A DNA stretch of 61,424 nucleotides from Bacteroidetes bacterium GWF2_41_31. Lineage in GTDB: Bacteria > Bacteroidota > Bacteroidia > Bacteroidales > F082. The stretch's first letter is position 1. Each line of letters begins with the position of its first letter. The notes below the pieces were generated by a model. That model was not told the DNA's origin, made no database searches, and saw only the letters and a program-made list of their open reading frames with translations. The stretch is taken from positions 1-61,424 of the forward strand of contig MEOL01000049.1 of assembly GCA_001769215.1 (NCBI GenBank), written 5' to 3'. The position numbers and the translations under genes are program-made. Below, piece after piece: positions 46,252 to 56,523 of the stretch.

Positions 46252-47346
46252 CTACTTACCTACTTTAACAAAGTCCATCGCGTTGGCAAACTGTGGATTG
46301 ATAATGTATTTGCCGGAAGGATCGATCCATCCCCACTCACCGGCTTTTCTAACCCTGGCCATTTGATTGTCGAAATTGTTGATTTTTTCGTATTGAGGAT
46401 TCACAATCCAGGATCCTTTTTGATCGACAAATCCCCAATCCTTTCCTATCCGGGCTCCGGCAATCTTATTACTAAAATCGGTCACCTCTTCAAACTGAGG
46501 ATTGATAGCGTACTTACCGGTTTTATCCACAAATCCCCATTCCTTACCCTTGCGGATTGCGGCCAGTCCGTTGGAAAAGCTGTTTGCATCGTCAAATTGC
46601 GGATTGATAATATAAGTTCCTTTCTCATCCACAAAACCCCAGGAACCATCCTTTCTAACTGCCGCCAATCCATCACTATATGGGCGCATGTATTCAAATT
46701 GAGGGTTTATCAAATAGGTTCCTTTGGAATTGATCACACCCCATTCGCCATTTTTCCTGACTATGGCAACTCCATCAGTAAATGGCAAAGCCAGGTCGAA
46801 TTGATTATTAATGGCCCACGATCCTTTTTTATCAATATAACCCCAAAACTTATCCTTTTTCACAGGAGCCAATCCCTCATAAAAGTCCTCTGCATCGTTA
46901 AACTGCGGGTTGATTACATATTTTCCTTCGTCATTGATATAGCCCCATTCACCTCCTGATTTTACGCGGGCAAGTTCGTGGTTGAAGTTTGCTGCAGATT
47001 CAAATTGCGGGTTGATTACCCATTTACCATCTTTACCCACATAACCCCATTCTTTGTCTTTTTTTACTGCAGCCAAACCATCTGCAAAATCCAACACATC
47101 GACAAATTGAGGATTAATTACAAATTGTCCTTTTTTGTCAACGAAACCCCACTCTTTGATTTTACGAACAGCCGCTAGCCCTTCAATAAAATCATGAACG
47201 TGTTCAAATTGCGGGTTAATGACCCATGAACCATTCATTTGTATGTAACCCCATTCTTTATCTTTGCGGGCACATGCAATATACTCCTGTGATACCAGAT
47301 TTAACGAGAACAAGAGTAAGGTGCTAATAAGCAGACTTGATTTCAT
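46252..47346 (-). CDS. Secreted WG-repeat protein
   Basis: 364 residues from the ATG that opens a signal peptide (MKSSLLISTLLLFSLNLVSQ). About ten repeats of 33 residues follow, each with an E-W-G-(Y/F)-(I/V) core and a GxWVINPQF / GKYVINPQF element. WG repeats are common in Bacteroidota and probably form beta-propeller or solenoid scaffolds; no activity can be assigned. A longer upstream start is rejected. Located between ispH and porQ, on its own. Confidence 0.88.
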   Translation of the reverse strand: MKSSLLISTLLLFSLNLVSQEYIACARKDKEWGYIQMNGSWVINPQFEHVHDFIEGLAAVRKIKEWGFVDKKGQFVINPQFVDVLDFADGLAAVKKDKEWGYVGKDGKWVINPQFESAANFNHELARVKSGGEWGYINDEGKYVINPQFNDAEDFYEGLAPVKKDKFWGYIDKKGSWAINNQFDLALPFTDGVAIVRKNGEWGVINSKGTYLINPQFEYMRPYSDGLAAVRKDGSWGFVDEKGTYIINPQFDDANSFSNGLAAIRKGKEWGFVDKTGKYAINPQFEEVTDFSNKIAGARIGKDWGFVDQKGSWIVNPQYEKINNFDNQMARVRKAGEWGWIDPSGKYIINPQFANAMDFVKVGK

Positions 47347-47455
47347 AGCATAAAATTTGATTAAACAGGCTAATATAGACCAATTTTTGTGACCATGAAT
47401 GTTTAAAAGAAAAAAAAAATCGGAAAAAGTAATTATTCCTATCGGGTTCAATCCG

Positions 47456-48505
47456 TTACTTTCGGGCGAACGAATCCAAGTCGAAAACCAGGGTCAGGTA
47501 ATTGGGTGAGCCAACCAGATTGTAGGCTGATCTTGCATAATTAATTGTGAACTTCGAAATTCTCACTCCAAAACCCCAGCTAAAACCAACCATCCCCAGT
47601 TTGTCTTCAATTTTGCCTTCCTGACGGCGACGGTAGTTGTAGCCGGCACGAAGGGTCAGGTTTTTACCCAGGTAAAACTCACCACCCAGGATGATGTGGC
47701 GCATCAATTGATCACCAAATTTAGAAAAACCAGTTTTCGCTTGTGCTTCACCCGTAACCGGATCGATTCCTCCTGACGGGTTTAATGGATCTTCATAAGT
47801 GAGGTCCCATTTCTCGATGTGATCATAAATAGCTAAAAACCTAAATGGTACATGATCAAGTCGTTTTGACATGACCGCCTGTAAACTAAAGGGCAATGGA
47901 TCACGCGAATTTCCGGTATAGGTAGTGAGCTGGGTTCCGAAATTTCTAGCTACCAACGACATGGTCCAACCTGTCGGGCTTTGATAAGTTCCTGCGACAT
48001 CTACTGCCAGACCAAATGAGTTGTAAATTTCATAAGCCGAATAGATGCCCTTGACCGCGGCGCCAATCGAGAAAACAGAATCCAGTTGACGGCCCCAACC
48101 AATGGTGACAGCCATATCGTAGGCACTAAAAGTTCCTGCTAAATTACCTGCCTGGTCGGCATAATCCAGTTTACCATAATCCATATATTGCAAGGTAGCC
48201 ATAAAGCTTCCTGCTTTTTCAAACGTGTTGGCAAACTGAACGCTACCGTAGTTAGTCCCTTCAAACCAATTCACATAATTTAAGGCCATGCTGTTGTCCA
48301 TTCCTTCATTAATTAACGAAGGATTGACATAACCGATATTCAAATCGTTGTCGTTGATGGCAGCCACATTTCCGCCAAAGGCCGCGACACGGGCAGAGAT
48401 AGGCTTTTCAAGAAATGAATAGGCGTATTTGCCGCCAATCTGGGCGGTCGCAACAAAGGTACCCGAAAGGAGAAAAAACAGGAGGAGGATAGTTTTATTT
48501 TTCAC
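47456..48505 (-). CDS. porQ: Type IX secretion system outer-membrane protein PorQ
   Basis: 349 residues with a signal peptide (MKNKTILLLFFLLSGTFVATAQ). The segment GGKYAYSFLEKPISARVAAFGGNVAAINDNDLNIGYVNPSLI is the PorQ/PorV-type start, followed by beta-barrel strands. PorQ belongs to the surface-attachment part of T9SS, which would serve the sorting-domain protein at 2037-4292. It lies 53 bp after the GIN gene. Confidence 0.85.
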   Translation of the reverse strand: MKNKTILLLFFLLSGTFVATAQIGGKYAYSFLEKPISARVAAFGGNVAAINDNDLNIGYVNPSLINEGMDNSMALNYVNWFEGTNYGSVQFANTFEKAGSFMATLQYMDYGKLDYADQAGNLAGTFSAYDMAVTIGWGRQLDSVFSIGAAVKGIYSAYEIYNSFGLAVDVAGTYQSPTGWTMSLVARNFGTQLTTYTGNSRDPLPFSLQAVMSKRLDHVPFRFLAIYDHIEKWDLTYEDPLNPSGGIDPVTGEAQAKTGFSKFGDQLMRHIILGGEFYLGKNLTLRAGYNYRRRQEGKIEDKLGMVGFSWGFGVRISKFTINYARSAYNLVGSPNYLTLVFDLDSFARK

Positions 48506-48558
48506 AGGCTATGGCAAATGTTTTTCTGATAACGGTGTTTTAGATAAATTATTTCGCA

Positions 48559-49278
48559 TTAATTTACTTTGGTAATCCGACCTGTTCCATCTATTTTAGC
48601 ATCAAGCTGAGGATCACCAGAATAGAGTATTTCACCGGAACCATTCAAACGGACTTTTAAATTTTTGAAAGCATTCACCGTAGCTCTACCCGAGCCTGCA
48701 AGTTCAACATCCATCTTAAACGAATTAAACCCCGCTCCCTCAAATGCAGCATCGTTCTTCATTGTCAAATCCGCGTTTTGGCAATTTCCTGAAATTGTCA
48801 ATTGAGAATCATCTTCCAGTTTCATATCAATATCATTAACAAAAACATCTAATTTAAGGGTGGATGCCCCTTTTGAATGAATGGTTAATTCCTTGGCTGT
48901 TATCAGGTTAACGGAAGTTAAATTGACATTTCCTTTCAGGTCGATTTCATCAAAAATCCTGGAATAGATGGTAATTTTAACAGGAGTATTTGGTTTAAAA
49001 CAAGAAGTCGTTTTCACAGTCAATTTGTTGCTTTTAACAATGACCGATATGGCAGCTCTGATGTTGGGCTGTGCTTCGATAGTCACAGCGGGTTCACCTT
49101 TCATCAAAACAACGGTAGCATCAATGTCAGCACTTAATTTTGCAAACGACTCAACATTAACGGTTTCTGTTATAACTTCGCCCTCACCTTCAATACATTG
49201 TTGACAGGAATTAACAACAATCATACTCAGAGTAATCATCAACAAAGCACTGAATTTAATTACCTTGTTTTTCATCAT
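48559..49278 (-). CDS. GIN-domain protein (DUF2807)
   Basis: 239 residues with a lipoprotein signal ([12 protein letters not shown], lipobox cysteine). The rest is a beta-helical GIN domain: [25 protein letters not shown], then short strand repeats [22 protein letters not shown] and [14 protein letters not shown]. Its ATG overlaps the aconitase stop by 4 bp, so it is translated with acn. Function unknown; adhesin-like or scaffold role has been suggested for the family. Confidence 0.85.
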   Translation of the reverse strand: MMKNKVIKFSALLMITLSMIVVNSCQQCIEGEGEVITETVNVESFAKLSADIDATVVLMKGEPAVTIEAQPNIRAAISVIVKSNKLTVKTTSCFKPNTPVKITIYSRIFDEIDLKGNVNLTSVNLITAKELTIHSKGASTLKLDVFVNDIDMKLEDDSQLTISGNCQNADLTMKNDAAFEGAGFNSFKMDVELAGSGRATVNAFKNLKVRLNGSGEILYSGDPQLDAKIDGTGRITKVN

Positions 49279-51539
49279 TTTCCTTGTAATTTAATCAGGT
49301 TCAGCGCACTTCCAGCCATAAACCACTCAATCTGGTTTTGGTTATAGGTATGGTTGGCGATGATTTTCTCCGATTTTCCATCAAGATGATGAATCACAAC
49401 CGTCAGCGGTATACCGGGAGCAAATGAAGTCAGTCCCAAAATATCAAATGTATCGTCTTCTTTGATCAGGTTATAATCGGTCTTATTTGCAAAAGTCAGG
49501 GCCAGCACTCCTTGCTTTTTCAGGTTGGTTTCGTGGATACGTGCAAATGAGCGCACCAGGACCACCTGAACACCCAAAAAACGAGGCTCCATAGCGGCAT
49601 GTTCACGCGATGATCCTTCCCCATAGTTTTCGTCGCCAACAATAACGGAAGCCAATCCTGCATCGCGAATGGCCTGTGCCGTTTCAGGAACAGGATAATA
49701 ATGACCGTCCAAAGGGTTTTTAACAGAGTTGGTTTTTTCATTGAACTCGTTCAATGCGCCAATAAGCAGGTTTTGAGATATGTTTTCCAGATGTCCGCGG
49801 AAACGCAACCAGGGTCCTGCCATGGAGATATGGTCGGTGGTGCATTTGCCTTTGGCCTTGATCAACAACTTTAACCCCTTAAAATCTTTTCGATCCCATG
49901 CAGCAAAAGGCTCCAGCAATTGCAATCGGGATGAATCGGGTTTTACAAGCACTTCAATGACGTTTCCATTTTTAGCCGGGGCCTGGTATCCGTCATCTTT
50001 AACATCAAACCCCTTGGGTGGATACACAATCCCCTGAGGTGCCTCCAGTTTCACTTTTTCACCATCCTCGTTTACCAGGTAGTCCGTTAATGGATTAAAA
50101 TCGAGCCTGCCGGCGATGGCGTAGGCCATTACCAAATCAGGTGAGGTGACAAAAGCATAGGTATTCGGATTTCCATCATTGCGTTTGGCAAAATTTCTAT
50201 TAAAGGAAGTAACAATAGAATTTCTATGTCCATCCTTCACCTCATCGCGTGACCATTGTCCGATACAGGGACCGCAGGCATTGGCCAGGACGATGCCACC
50301 CAATTTTTCAAAATCATCTATCAAACCGTCACGTTCGATGGTATACCGCACTTTTTCTGAACCAGGCGTAATCAGCAAACTGCTTTTAACTTTCAGTTTT
50401 TTTGCCACCGCCTGTCGGGCGATGGAGGCGGCTCTGGTAATGTCCTCATACGATGAGTTGGTACATGACCCGATCAAACTGGCTTCAATGTTTAAGGGCC
50501 AGTCACTTTTTTTGGCTGTTTCTGACATGTTGCCTACAGTTGTCCTTAGGTCAGGGGTAAAAGGGCCATTTAGTGCCGGTTCCAACTCGCTCAGGTTAAT
50601 TTCAATCACCTGGTCGAAATATTTTTCAGGTGACAGATAAACTTCAGGATCACCGGTTAAATGATTTGCAATGGCATCGGCCAACAAAGCAACATCAGCT
50701 CTTTGGGTTTGCCTTAGGTATTCGGCCATGCTTTCATCATAACCAAAAGTGGAGGTGGTAGCTCCGATTTCAGCACCCATATTACAGATGGTACCCTTTC
50801 CTGTGGCAGATAAACTCTTTGCCCCATTGCCAAAATATTCGACAATGGCACCGGTTCCACCTTTTACGGTTAAAATATCGGCTACCTTCAAAATAACATC
50901 CTTGGGTGAAGTCCAGCCACTGAGTTTCCCGGTTAGCTTTACCCCGATAATTTTCGGGAATTTCAGTTCCCAAGGCATATCAGCCATCACATCCACTGCA
51001 TCGGCACCTCCAACTCCTATGGCCAACATGCCAAGTCCTCCCGCGTTAGGGGTGTGCGAATCGGTTCCAATCATCATTCCACCCGGGAAGGCATAGTTTT
51101 CCAACACTACCTGATGGATAATACCGGCACCCGGTTTCCAAAAACCAATACCATATTTGCCTGACACGGAAGCCAGAAAATCGTAAACCTCTTTATTCGT
51201 ATAATCAGCTGTGGCCAGGTCCTTTACCGCGCCTTCTTTGGCCTGAATGAGGTGATCGCAGTGAACACTCGAAGGCACGGCAGCGCTTGGTTTACCGGCC
51301 TGCATGAATTGCAACAAGGCCATTTGCGCTGTGGCATCCTGCATGGCTACCCTGTCGGGACGAAAATCGACATAAGAAATGCCACGTGTAAAAGAGGTGG
51401 CCGGAAATGACTCATCCAAATGGGCATACAGGATTTTTTCTGTCAGCGTCATGGGTTTGTTCAAAAGCTGGCGTGCAGCTGCCACTCTGGATGGAAATTT
51501 AGCATATAGTGCTTTAATCATTTCAATATCGAAAGCCAT
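49275..51539 (-). CDS. acnA: Aconitate hydratase, mitochondrial type
   Basis: 754 residues; citrate-isocitrate isomerase of the TCA cycle. Fe-S ligands appear in [10 protein letters not shown] and [32 protein letters not shown] and the swivel-domain motif [15 protein letters not shown] are intact. The sequence resembles the mitochondrial enzyme described in Bacteroides rather than IRP-type AcnA or AcnB, so the symbol is approximate. Upstream of a GIN lipoprotein and porQ on the same strand. Confidence 0.95.
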   Translation of the reverse strand: MAFDIEMIKALYAKFPSRVAAARQLLNKPMTLTEKILYAHLDESFPATSFTRGISYVDFRPDRVAMQDATAQMALLQFMQAGKPSAAVPSSVHCDHLIQAKEGAVKDLATADYTNKEVYDFLASVSGKYGIGFWKPGAGIIHQVVLENYAFPGGMMIGTDSHTPNAGGLGMLAIGVGGADAVDVMADMPWELKFPKIIGVKLTGKLSGWTSPKDVILKVADILTVKGGTGAIVEYFGNGAKSLSATGKGTICNMGAEIGATTSTFGYDESMAEYLRQTQRADVALLADAIANHLTGDPEVYLSPEKYFDQVIEINLSELEPALNGPFTPDLRTTVGNMSETAKKSDWPLNIEASLIGSCTNSSYEDITRAASIARQAVAKKLKVKSSLLITPGSEKVRYTIERDGLIDDFEKLGGIVLANACGPCIGQWSRDEVKDGHRNSIVTSFNRNFAKRNDGNPNTYAFVTSPDLVMAYAIAGRLDFNPLTDYLVNEDGEKVKLEAPQGIVYPPKGFDVKDDGYQAPAKNGNVIEVLVKPDSSRLQLLEPFAAWDRKDFKGLKLLIKAKGKCTTDHISMAGPWLRFRGHLENISQNLLIGALNEFNEKTNSVKNPLDGHYYPVPETAQAIRDAGLASVIVGDENYGEGSSREHAAMEPRFLGVQVVLVRSFARIHETNLKKQGVLALTFANKTDYNLIKEDDTFDILGLTSFAPGIPLTVVIHHLDGKSEKIIANHTYNQNQIEWFMAGSALNLIKLQGK

Positions 51540-51649
51540 AATAGTGTGTTTTTTAAAAATAATTCACTCGGGTTGATCCTTTTTTAAGGGTTTGCAAATG
51601 TACAAAAATCCATTGTTTAAAAATAACAGAGAAGGAATATATAACACCC

Positions 51650-51681
51650 AACCTTTCAGGTTTTTCCCAACCTGAAAGGTT
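51650..51681 (-). repeat. Perfect 13-bp hairpin after nusB
   Basis: AACCTTTCAGGTT (51650-51662) and AACCTGAAAGGTT (51669-51681) form a perfect stem with a 6-nt loop, 5 bp after the nusB stop on the minus strand. There is no following T-run, so it may be an intergenic repeat or mRNA-protecting hairpin rather than an intrinsic terminator. Confidence 0.7.
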
Positions 51682-51686
51682 AGAAC

Positions 51687-52646
51687 TTACTCCACCAACC
51701 CCCGACCAATTTTTTTGATTTTACCTTCTTCTTTAAATTCACGGATGAGGCGATCCAGGACGCCATTGACAAAAGTCTTGCTGTTAGGTGTACTGAAATA
51801 TTTTGCCAGTTCGATGTATTCATTCAAGGTAACCTTGACGGGAACAGTTTCCATTTCCTGGAATTCGATGATGGCCATTTTGAGCAAGATAATGTCCATC
51901 ATCGGAACGCGTTCATAATCCCAATTGTTGGTTTTAAGCTTTAGAATCTCGGCGAGTTCTTCATCGCGGGTGATCACATGACGGTAAAGCCTTTTAAGGA
52001 ATTGCATGTCCTCCTCACCCGAACCATTTTCGGATTTGTAAATATCGGGAAGCAACGAGCCACTGATAAAACCCGTAGAGAAAGTATCTATAAATTTGAT
52101 CAACAGTATGTTAACCAGATCATAACCATCCGTGTAATGAACACTCTTTTCTTCATAAAACGACTTCAACAAGTCAAAATCAGCCAGGAGTAAATCGACG
52201 AGCTTGATCAAAAAACGCTTGTCGTCTTCCAGGCTGAGGTTCTCGTTAAGCAGGTAGGCGTTATAAAAGTCTTTTTCTTTGAGCTCGTTAAAAAACTTCC
52301 TGACAATTCCTTCCTCGCTTCCCCAATTCGTTTTAAAAGCGGCGTCTTTTCGTTTAAAATCGAGGTTCTGTTCCAGCGCTAACAACACCTTGTTTTGAAT
52401 AAAGTTCAATCTCGGTTTCAGGTCATCGTCCGTGGGATAGAATTTTTGCTTGTTTTCTTCCATCCTGACATCGGCAAAGCGCCGCAGTTCGATAATAAAC
52501 GACAATTGCCAGATAAACAGTTCATATATCTTGTTCACACTTTGAAGCAATTGTTTCTCCCCTGACCCCAGGTCTTCAGCGCTTCCCGTATACCATGAAT
52601 AAAGTGCCTGAAGCACTTTGATTCTCAGATGTCTGCGATATAACAT
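51687..52646 (-). CDS. nusB: Transcription antitermination factor NusB, long form
   Basis: 319 residues. The first segment MLYRRHLRIKVLQALYSWY is the RNA-binding NusB N-terminus, then a roughly 150-residue helical insertion typical of Bacteroidota, and the conserved C-terminal half (DEELAEILKLKTNNWDYERVPMMDIILLKMAIIEF, VKVTLNEYIELAKYFSTPNSKTFVNGVLDRL). It joins NusA/E/G in rRNA antitermination. Confidence 0.9.
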   Translation of the reverse strand: MLYRRHLRIKVLQALYSWYTGSAEDLGSGEKQLLQSVNKIYELFIWQLSFIIELRRFADVRMEENKQKFYPTDDDLKPRLNFIQNKVLLALEQNLDFKRKDAAFKTNWGSEEGIVRKFFNELKEKDFYNAYLLNENLSLEDDKRFLIKLVDLLLADFDLLKSFYEEKSVHYTDGYDLVNILLIKFIDTFSTGFISGSLLPDIYKSENGSGEEDMQFLKRLYRHVITRDEELAEILKLKTNNWDYERVPMMDIILLKMAIIEFQEMETVPVKVTLNEYIELAKYFSTPNSKTFVNGVLDRLIREFKEEGKIKKIGRGLVE

Positions 52647-52793
52647 AAACTAATAATCGATAAATGAACTTAAAATGAAGCCGCAAAAATACGCTAATTT
52701 TGACTGGTTTTGCCGTTTTACTACAATTCTATTCCCACCCCGACAACTTTATCTTGCAGACTCTAACTATTAATTAAAACAATCGATAGTAAC

Positions 52794-54755
52794 CTATTTC
52801 CCTAAATCGCGAAAAGCGTATGCAATGATGTTCAGGTCTTTCCATACTTTGTAATCACGCGCGTAAAGCAGGTTCAGGTTGGTCCGGGTTTGAGGTGAAT
52901 GCAGCTTATGGTGCATGGCATCAATGGGGTTCAGCACCCCTTTTCTAATCAGGGGAAGGTGAACCAACGGTTCTTCAACAGGGCAAAAACCCACCCAACT
53001 TTTTTTACCAAAAAGCACTTTAATACAATTGGACAAAAACCCTGTCGGGGATTTCATCACCCAAAAGATGAAGGGACTACCCACCAGTAATACAAGGCTC
53101 AAAATGATATCAACCAGACGTTTGTTCCGGCGGTTAGCGGTACTGTCCACAGCATGTATGTCGATGGTATACAGGTCTCCTTGCGTATGGATACTATTGC
53201 TTCCAATAATCGACAAGCTGTCTTCGGGAGCAATTTTGTAGGCGACCTGGGCACTTTTCCATTCAGTCATTTTATTGATAATAACCTGGTGGGTAATGCT
53301 CTTTGAACAAAACACTACTTCATTAATGCGATAGATGCGAATGATGTCGACTACTTGTGAGATGTTTCCCACAAAAGACTTGTCATCGCCTGGTTTTTCG
53401 TCAGGGGAAACCCATCCCACGAAGGTTGGCCGGATATAAGATGCATAAAGCAGTTCGGATACCCGTTTTGACTCTGCTTTGTCACCAATCACCAAAAATC
53501 GCTTGGTCAGGTTTTCACCAATTTGAACCCAGGAAATATGAAAAGCGGCCAGTGCCAATCTAATCAAAGGTAAAGCCAGTATTCCCCATAATGTACTTAA
53601 TAGAATGAGCGCCCTTGAAAACCTCAGCCGTTCAGGTAATAAAGCATACAAAACCAAAATAATGATGGTCCCAGCCAACATACCTTTGACAGAATTGCTC
53701 ATGCGAACGGGCCGATCGTAGCCACCCAGAAAATATACGGAAAGCAACCACATCGATACATAAGAGGGTATAACGAAATACAAAAAGGTGACAGGATAAT
53801 CGCCACCATCGGCATAAATCATGCCTCTCCCCCACACCTCTTTTATTAATAGTGTGCCTCCGAACAAAACACATGCATCAAGTACCGGCAGCAAGAGTAT
53901 ATTCCAGACGCGTGATATCAACGAAAGAAAGGCCCTGAAATAGATAGCCACATTAATTAATGAAGTGTATAAACGTGCATTTTTCTGCGAAAAATGCTTG
54001 TTGGCAAAAATGACCATGGCATGATAAAAAACCAACACATAGTTCACACTACCTTTTTTTGTGCTTTCACCCTTATAATGTATGATGCGGGTTTCGGGAA
54101 AATAATAGTTTTTATATCCGGCTTTGATCACCCGATAGCTCAGGTCGATATCTTCGCCATACATAAAAAAAGTTTCGTCTAACAAGCCAATCTCATCCAA
54201 AACGGAACGTCTGAGCAACATAAACGCTCCTGCAAGGATTTCCACTTCATGAACTTTATCCTTATCCAGGTGCCCGAGATGATAATGCGCAAATCGCCTG
54301 CTGTGCGGAAAAAGCGAGCTCAGTCCAAACATTTTATAAAATGATGTAATGGGCGTAGGAAGCCCCCTTTTGGATTCAGGCAAAAAATTACCGGCGCCAT
54401 CTACCATTTTCACACCCAATGCTCCGGCTTGCGGATGAGTGTCCATGAATTGAATTACCTTGCTAAAGGTATCATCCTCCACCACCGTGTCGGGATTCAA
54501 TAGTAAAATGTACTCGCCATGAGAAATATCAATGCCCTGGTTGTTTGCTCTGGAAAAACCCCGGTTGTCTTTGTTGGCGATGAGCCTGACTTCAGGAAAC
54601 TTTTTCGCAACCATCCTGTTTGAACCGTCGATGCTGTTATTATCCACAACAATAACCTCACCCTCAATTCCTTTCATGGCTTTGCGCACAGAATAAAGGC
54701 ATTGTTCCAAAAAAAACTCAACATTATAATTAACTACGACAACAGAAAGTTTCAT
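52794..54755 (-). CDS. GT2 glycosyltransferase fused to a degenerate polyprenyl sugar-phosphotransferase
   Basis: 653 residues from the ATG at 54755 (MKLSVVVVNYNV). The N-terminal GT2 domain (about 1-270) has VVDNNSIDGS, LLLNPDTVVE and FMYGEDIDLSYRV, like rhamnosyltransferases. Then four membrane helices (about 290-420), a Rossmann-like domain (RFLVIGDKAESKRVSELL, about 450-560), and a C-terminus beginning NRRNKRLVDIILSLVLLVGSPFIF as in WbaP/PglC-type transferases. The catalytic region with the Asp-Glu pair between that helix and the KSWVGFCPVEEP block (cf. SLVGPRPE) appears to be missing, so transferase activity of the second half is doubtful. Divergent from a flippase gene. Confidence 0.85.
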   Translation of the reverse strand: MKLSVVVVNYNVEFFLEQCLYSVRKAMKGIEGEVIVVDNNSIDGSNRMVAKKFPEVRLIANKDNRGFSRANNQGIDISHGEYILLLNPDTVVEDDTFSKVIQFMDTHPQAGALGVKMVDGAGNFLPESKRGLPTPITSFYKMFGLSSLFPHSRRFAHYHLGHLDKDKVHEVEILAGAFMLLRRSVLDEIGLLDETFFMYGEDIDLSYRVIKAGYKNYYFPETRIIHYKGESTKKGSVNYVLVFYHAMVIFANKHFSQKNARLYTSLINVAIYFRAFLSLISRVWNILLLPVLDACVLFGGTLLIKEVWGRGMIYADGGDYPVTFLYFVIPSYVSMWLLSVYFLGGYDRPVRMSNSVKGMLAGTIIILVLYALLPERLRFSRALILLSTLWGILALPLIRLALAAFHISWVQIGENLTKRFLVIGDKAESKRVSELLYASYIRPTFVGWVSPDEKPGDDKSFVGNISQVVDIIRIYRINEVVFCSKSITHQVIINKMTEWKSAQVAYKIAPEDSLSIIGSNSIHTQGDLYTIDIHAVDSTANRRNKRLVDIILSLVLLVGSPFIFWVMKSPTGFLSNCIKVLFGKKSWVGFCPVEEPLVHLPLIRKGVLNPIDAMHHKLHSPQTRTNLNLLYARDYKVWKDLNIIAYAFRDLGK

Positions 54756-54840
54756 CAACAGCATCGGATTAAAACCCATAAATAGTGTCACGGGCGATGT
54801 AAAGAGCAAAATTAACAAAGTAACGGATTGTGATAATGTT

Positions 54841-54848
54841 TATTTTTG
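54841..54848 (+). promoter_or_regulatory. Candidate -7 element of the flippase gene
   Basis: TATTTTTG lies 13 bp before the ATG at 54862. No -33 is clear. Confidence 0.4.
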
Positions 54849-54861
54849 CTTTTATTGGTTT

Positions 54862-56157
54862 ATGATAAATAAGATACTTGGAACTGCAGGGACCAGAGTC
54901 TTGAATGCAATATTCAATCTGGTAATACTCATTGTGCTAACGCGTGAGCTGGGCAGTGCAGGGTTTGGTATTATCACACTCGTTATTCTGGCCATCACCA
55001 TCTTACAACTGGTTATCGATCTGGTAGCAGGAAGTGCAGTCATCTATTTCACCACCAGAAAGCCAATAAGTCAACTGGTCATCCCGGCTTATGGTTGGAT
55101 CATCTTCATCCTGGCCATTTACGCCGGGGTAACTTATTTTGCTCCGCAATACTTTCCAGAAGCTTTTTATCTGATTGTACCGCAAGGATTTGAATATCAT
55201 GTATTGTTTCTTACCTTTCTTAACGCTTTCATGCTGACACATTATAACGTGCTCATCGGACAAACCCGTATCAGAACATACAATCAGATCTTTGTCGTAC
55301 AAATTTCCGTTTTGATTGTTTCCGTTCTGGTTAGCTATTATCTGCTTGGCGACAAGTCGGTATTTTCGTTTATTTATAGTTTATACATGGCTTATGGGAT
55401 GGGTGGACTGCTTGGCTTTATCGCGATTTTAAAAAGCATGAAAGGCTGTTCAATCAATGGCTGGATTGCAACAACACGGTCGGTTGTGAACTATGGATTT
55501 ACCAGCCAGGCAGCCAACATACTGCACATTGGAAACAAACGAATTTCTATTTGGATCCTCAAGTATTTTTCAGGACTTTCGTCTGTTGGGTTGTATGGCG
55601 CCGGCGTCCAGCTTACCGAAGGATTAAGGTTAATTGGTCAAAGCATCTCTCTTGTGCAGTTTTCCTCTATCGCCAGTCAGGACAGTGAAGAGTATTCGCG
55701 GCAGATTACCATTCGGTTAATGAAACTTTCGCTGGCGGTAACCCTGGTGGCTCTTTTGTTGCTTTTATTGATTCCTTCATCTGTTTATGTGCAGATATTC
55801 AAAAAGGACTTCTCCGATCTTAAGCTGATTATTGCTGCTTTAAGTCCGGGCGTTCTGGCGTTGGCCGCCAACACCATTTTTAGCGGATATTTTTCAGGGA
55901 TCGGTCAGCCCAAAATAAGTTTGCAGGTAAATGCCATCGGTTTTGTGGTCACCTTGCTGGCTGCCTGGTTCCTGATTCCTTTATTAGGTTACGTTGGTGC
56001 GGCACTTACCGCCTCATTAAGCTACAGCAGTTCCGTTCTTGCTCAATATTTTATCTTTAAACGTCAAACAGGTACCCTTTTCAGGGAATGGATTCCAGAC
56101 AAATCTGATGTGATCATCTTAAAATCGTTCATCGGGCAGCTCATTAAGAAAAAGTAG
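54862..56157 (+). CDS. Polysaccharide flippase (Wzx/MurJ-like MOP family)
   Basis: 431 residues, about twelve transmembrane helices. The N-terminal pattern GTAGTRVLNAIFNLVILIVLTRELGSAGFGIITL is the MOP-superfamily polysaccharide exporter start. It presumably flips lipid-linked glycan units; its divergent partner is the GT2 fusion protein, consistent with a surface-polysaccharide locus. The C-terminus is short and basic (LIKKK). Confidence 0.88.
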   Translation: MINKILGTAGTRVLNAIFNLVILIVLTRELGSAGFGIITLVILAITILQLVIDLVAGSAVIYFTTRKPISQLVIPAYGWIIFILAIYAGVTYFAPQYFPEAFYLIVPQGFEYHVLFLTFLNAFMLTHYNVLIGQTRIRTYNQIFVVQISVLIVSVLVSYYLLGDKSVFSFIYSLYMAYGMGGLLGFIAILKSMKGCSINGWIATTRSVVNYGFTSQAANILHIGNKRISIWILKYFSGLSSVGLYGAGVQLTEGLRLIGQSISLVQFSSIASQDSEEYSRQITIRLMKLSLAVTLVALLLLLLIPSSVYVQIFKKDFSDLKLIIAALSPGVLALAANTIFSGYFSGIGQPKISLQVNAIGFVVTLLAAWFLIPLLGYVGAALTASLSYSSSVLAQYFIFKRQTGTLFREWIPDKSDVIILKSFIGQLIKKK

Positions 56158-56222
56158 GGTTTCTTGTTTGTACTTGATGTCCTGTTCTTTTTACATCCGT
56201 AAACTCAAATTATTTTATCTTG

Positions 56223-56251
56223 TTTGAATTCATCAAGAATTATTAGTTTTG
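56223..56251 (+). promoter_or_regulatory. Promoter of the DUF2892 gene
   Basis: TTTG (56223-56226), a 17-nt spacer and TAGTTTTG (56244-56251), 24 bp before the ATG at 56275. Confidence 0.65.
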
Positions 56252-56274
56252 TGCAACTCTAAATAATAACTGCT

Positions 56275-56463
56275 ATGATAAATAATGTTGGAACAGTTGA
56301 CAAAGTAATTCGCATTCTGCTAGCATTGGTAATTGCAGCACTCGGATGGTATTATCAAACATGGTGGGGTCTGGTGGCTCTTTTGCCTCTGGTCACAGCC
56401 TTTGTTGGGTTCTGTCCTGCTTACTTCCCATTTAAAATCAATACGGCTAAGAAAAAAGAATGA
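56275..56463 (+). CDS. DUF2892 small membrane protein
   Basis: 62 residues with two transmembrane helices: NNVGTVDKVIRILLALVIAALG and WWGLVALLPLVTAFVGFCPAYFPF. The RI and GFCP-YFP motifs define DUF2892, found alone or fused to rhodanese domains. The single cysteine in GFCPAY is conserved in the family. It has its own promoter and terminator. Confidence 0.9.
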   Translation: MINNVGTVDKVIRILLALVIAALGWYYQTWWGLVALLPLVTAFVGFCPAYFPFKINTAKKKE

Positions 56464-56481
56464 TTTTCTTGGTAAAAAAGG

Positions 56482-56508
56482 AAAAAGCAGCCTTGCGGCT
56501 GCTTTTTT
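56482..56508 (+). terminator. Terminator after DUF2892
   Basis: AAAAAGCAGCC (56482-56492) pairs with GGCTGCTTTTTT (56497-56508), a strong stem followed by T residues. It is bidirectional and may also serve the LruC gene ending at 56524. Confidence 0.9.
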
Positions 56509-56523
56509 CATATCCACTTTAAC

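Noticed and set aside
46150-46959. 269-codon plus-strand ORF with repeated LRIDN peptide
   Set aside because: It is the antisense shadow of the WG-repeat gene; its repeats reflect the WG repeats.
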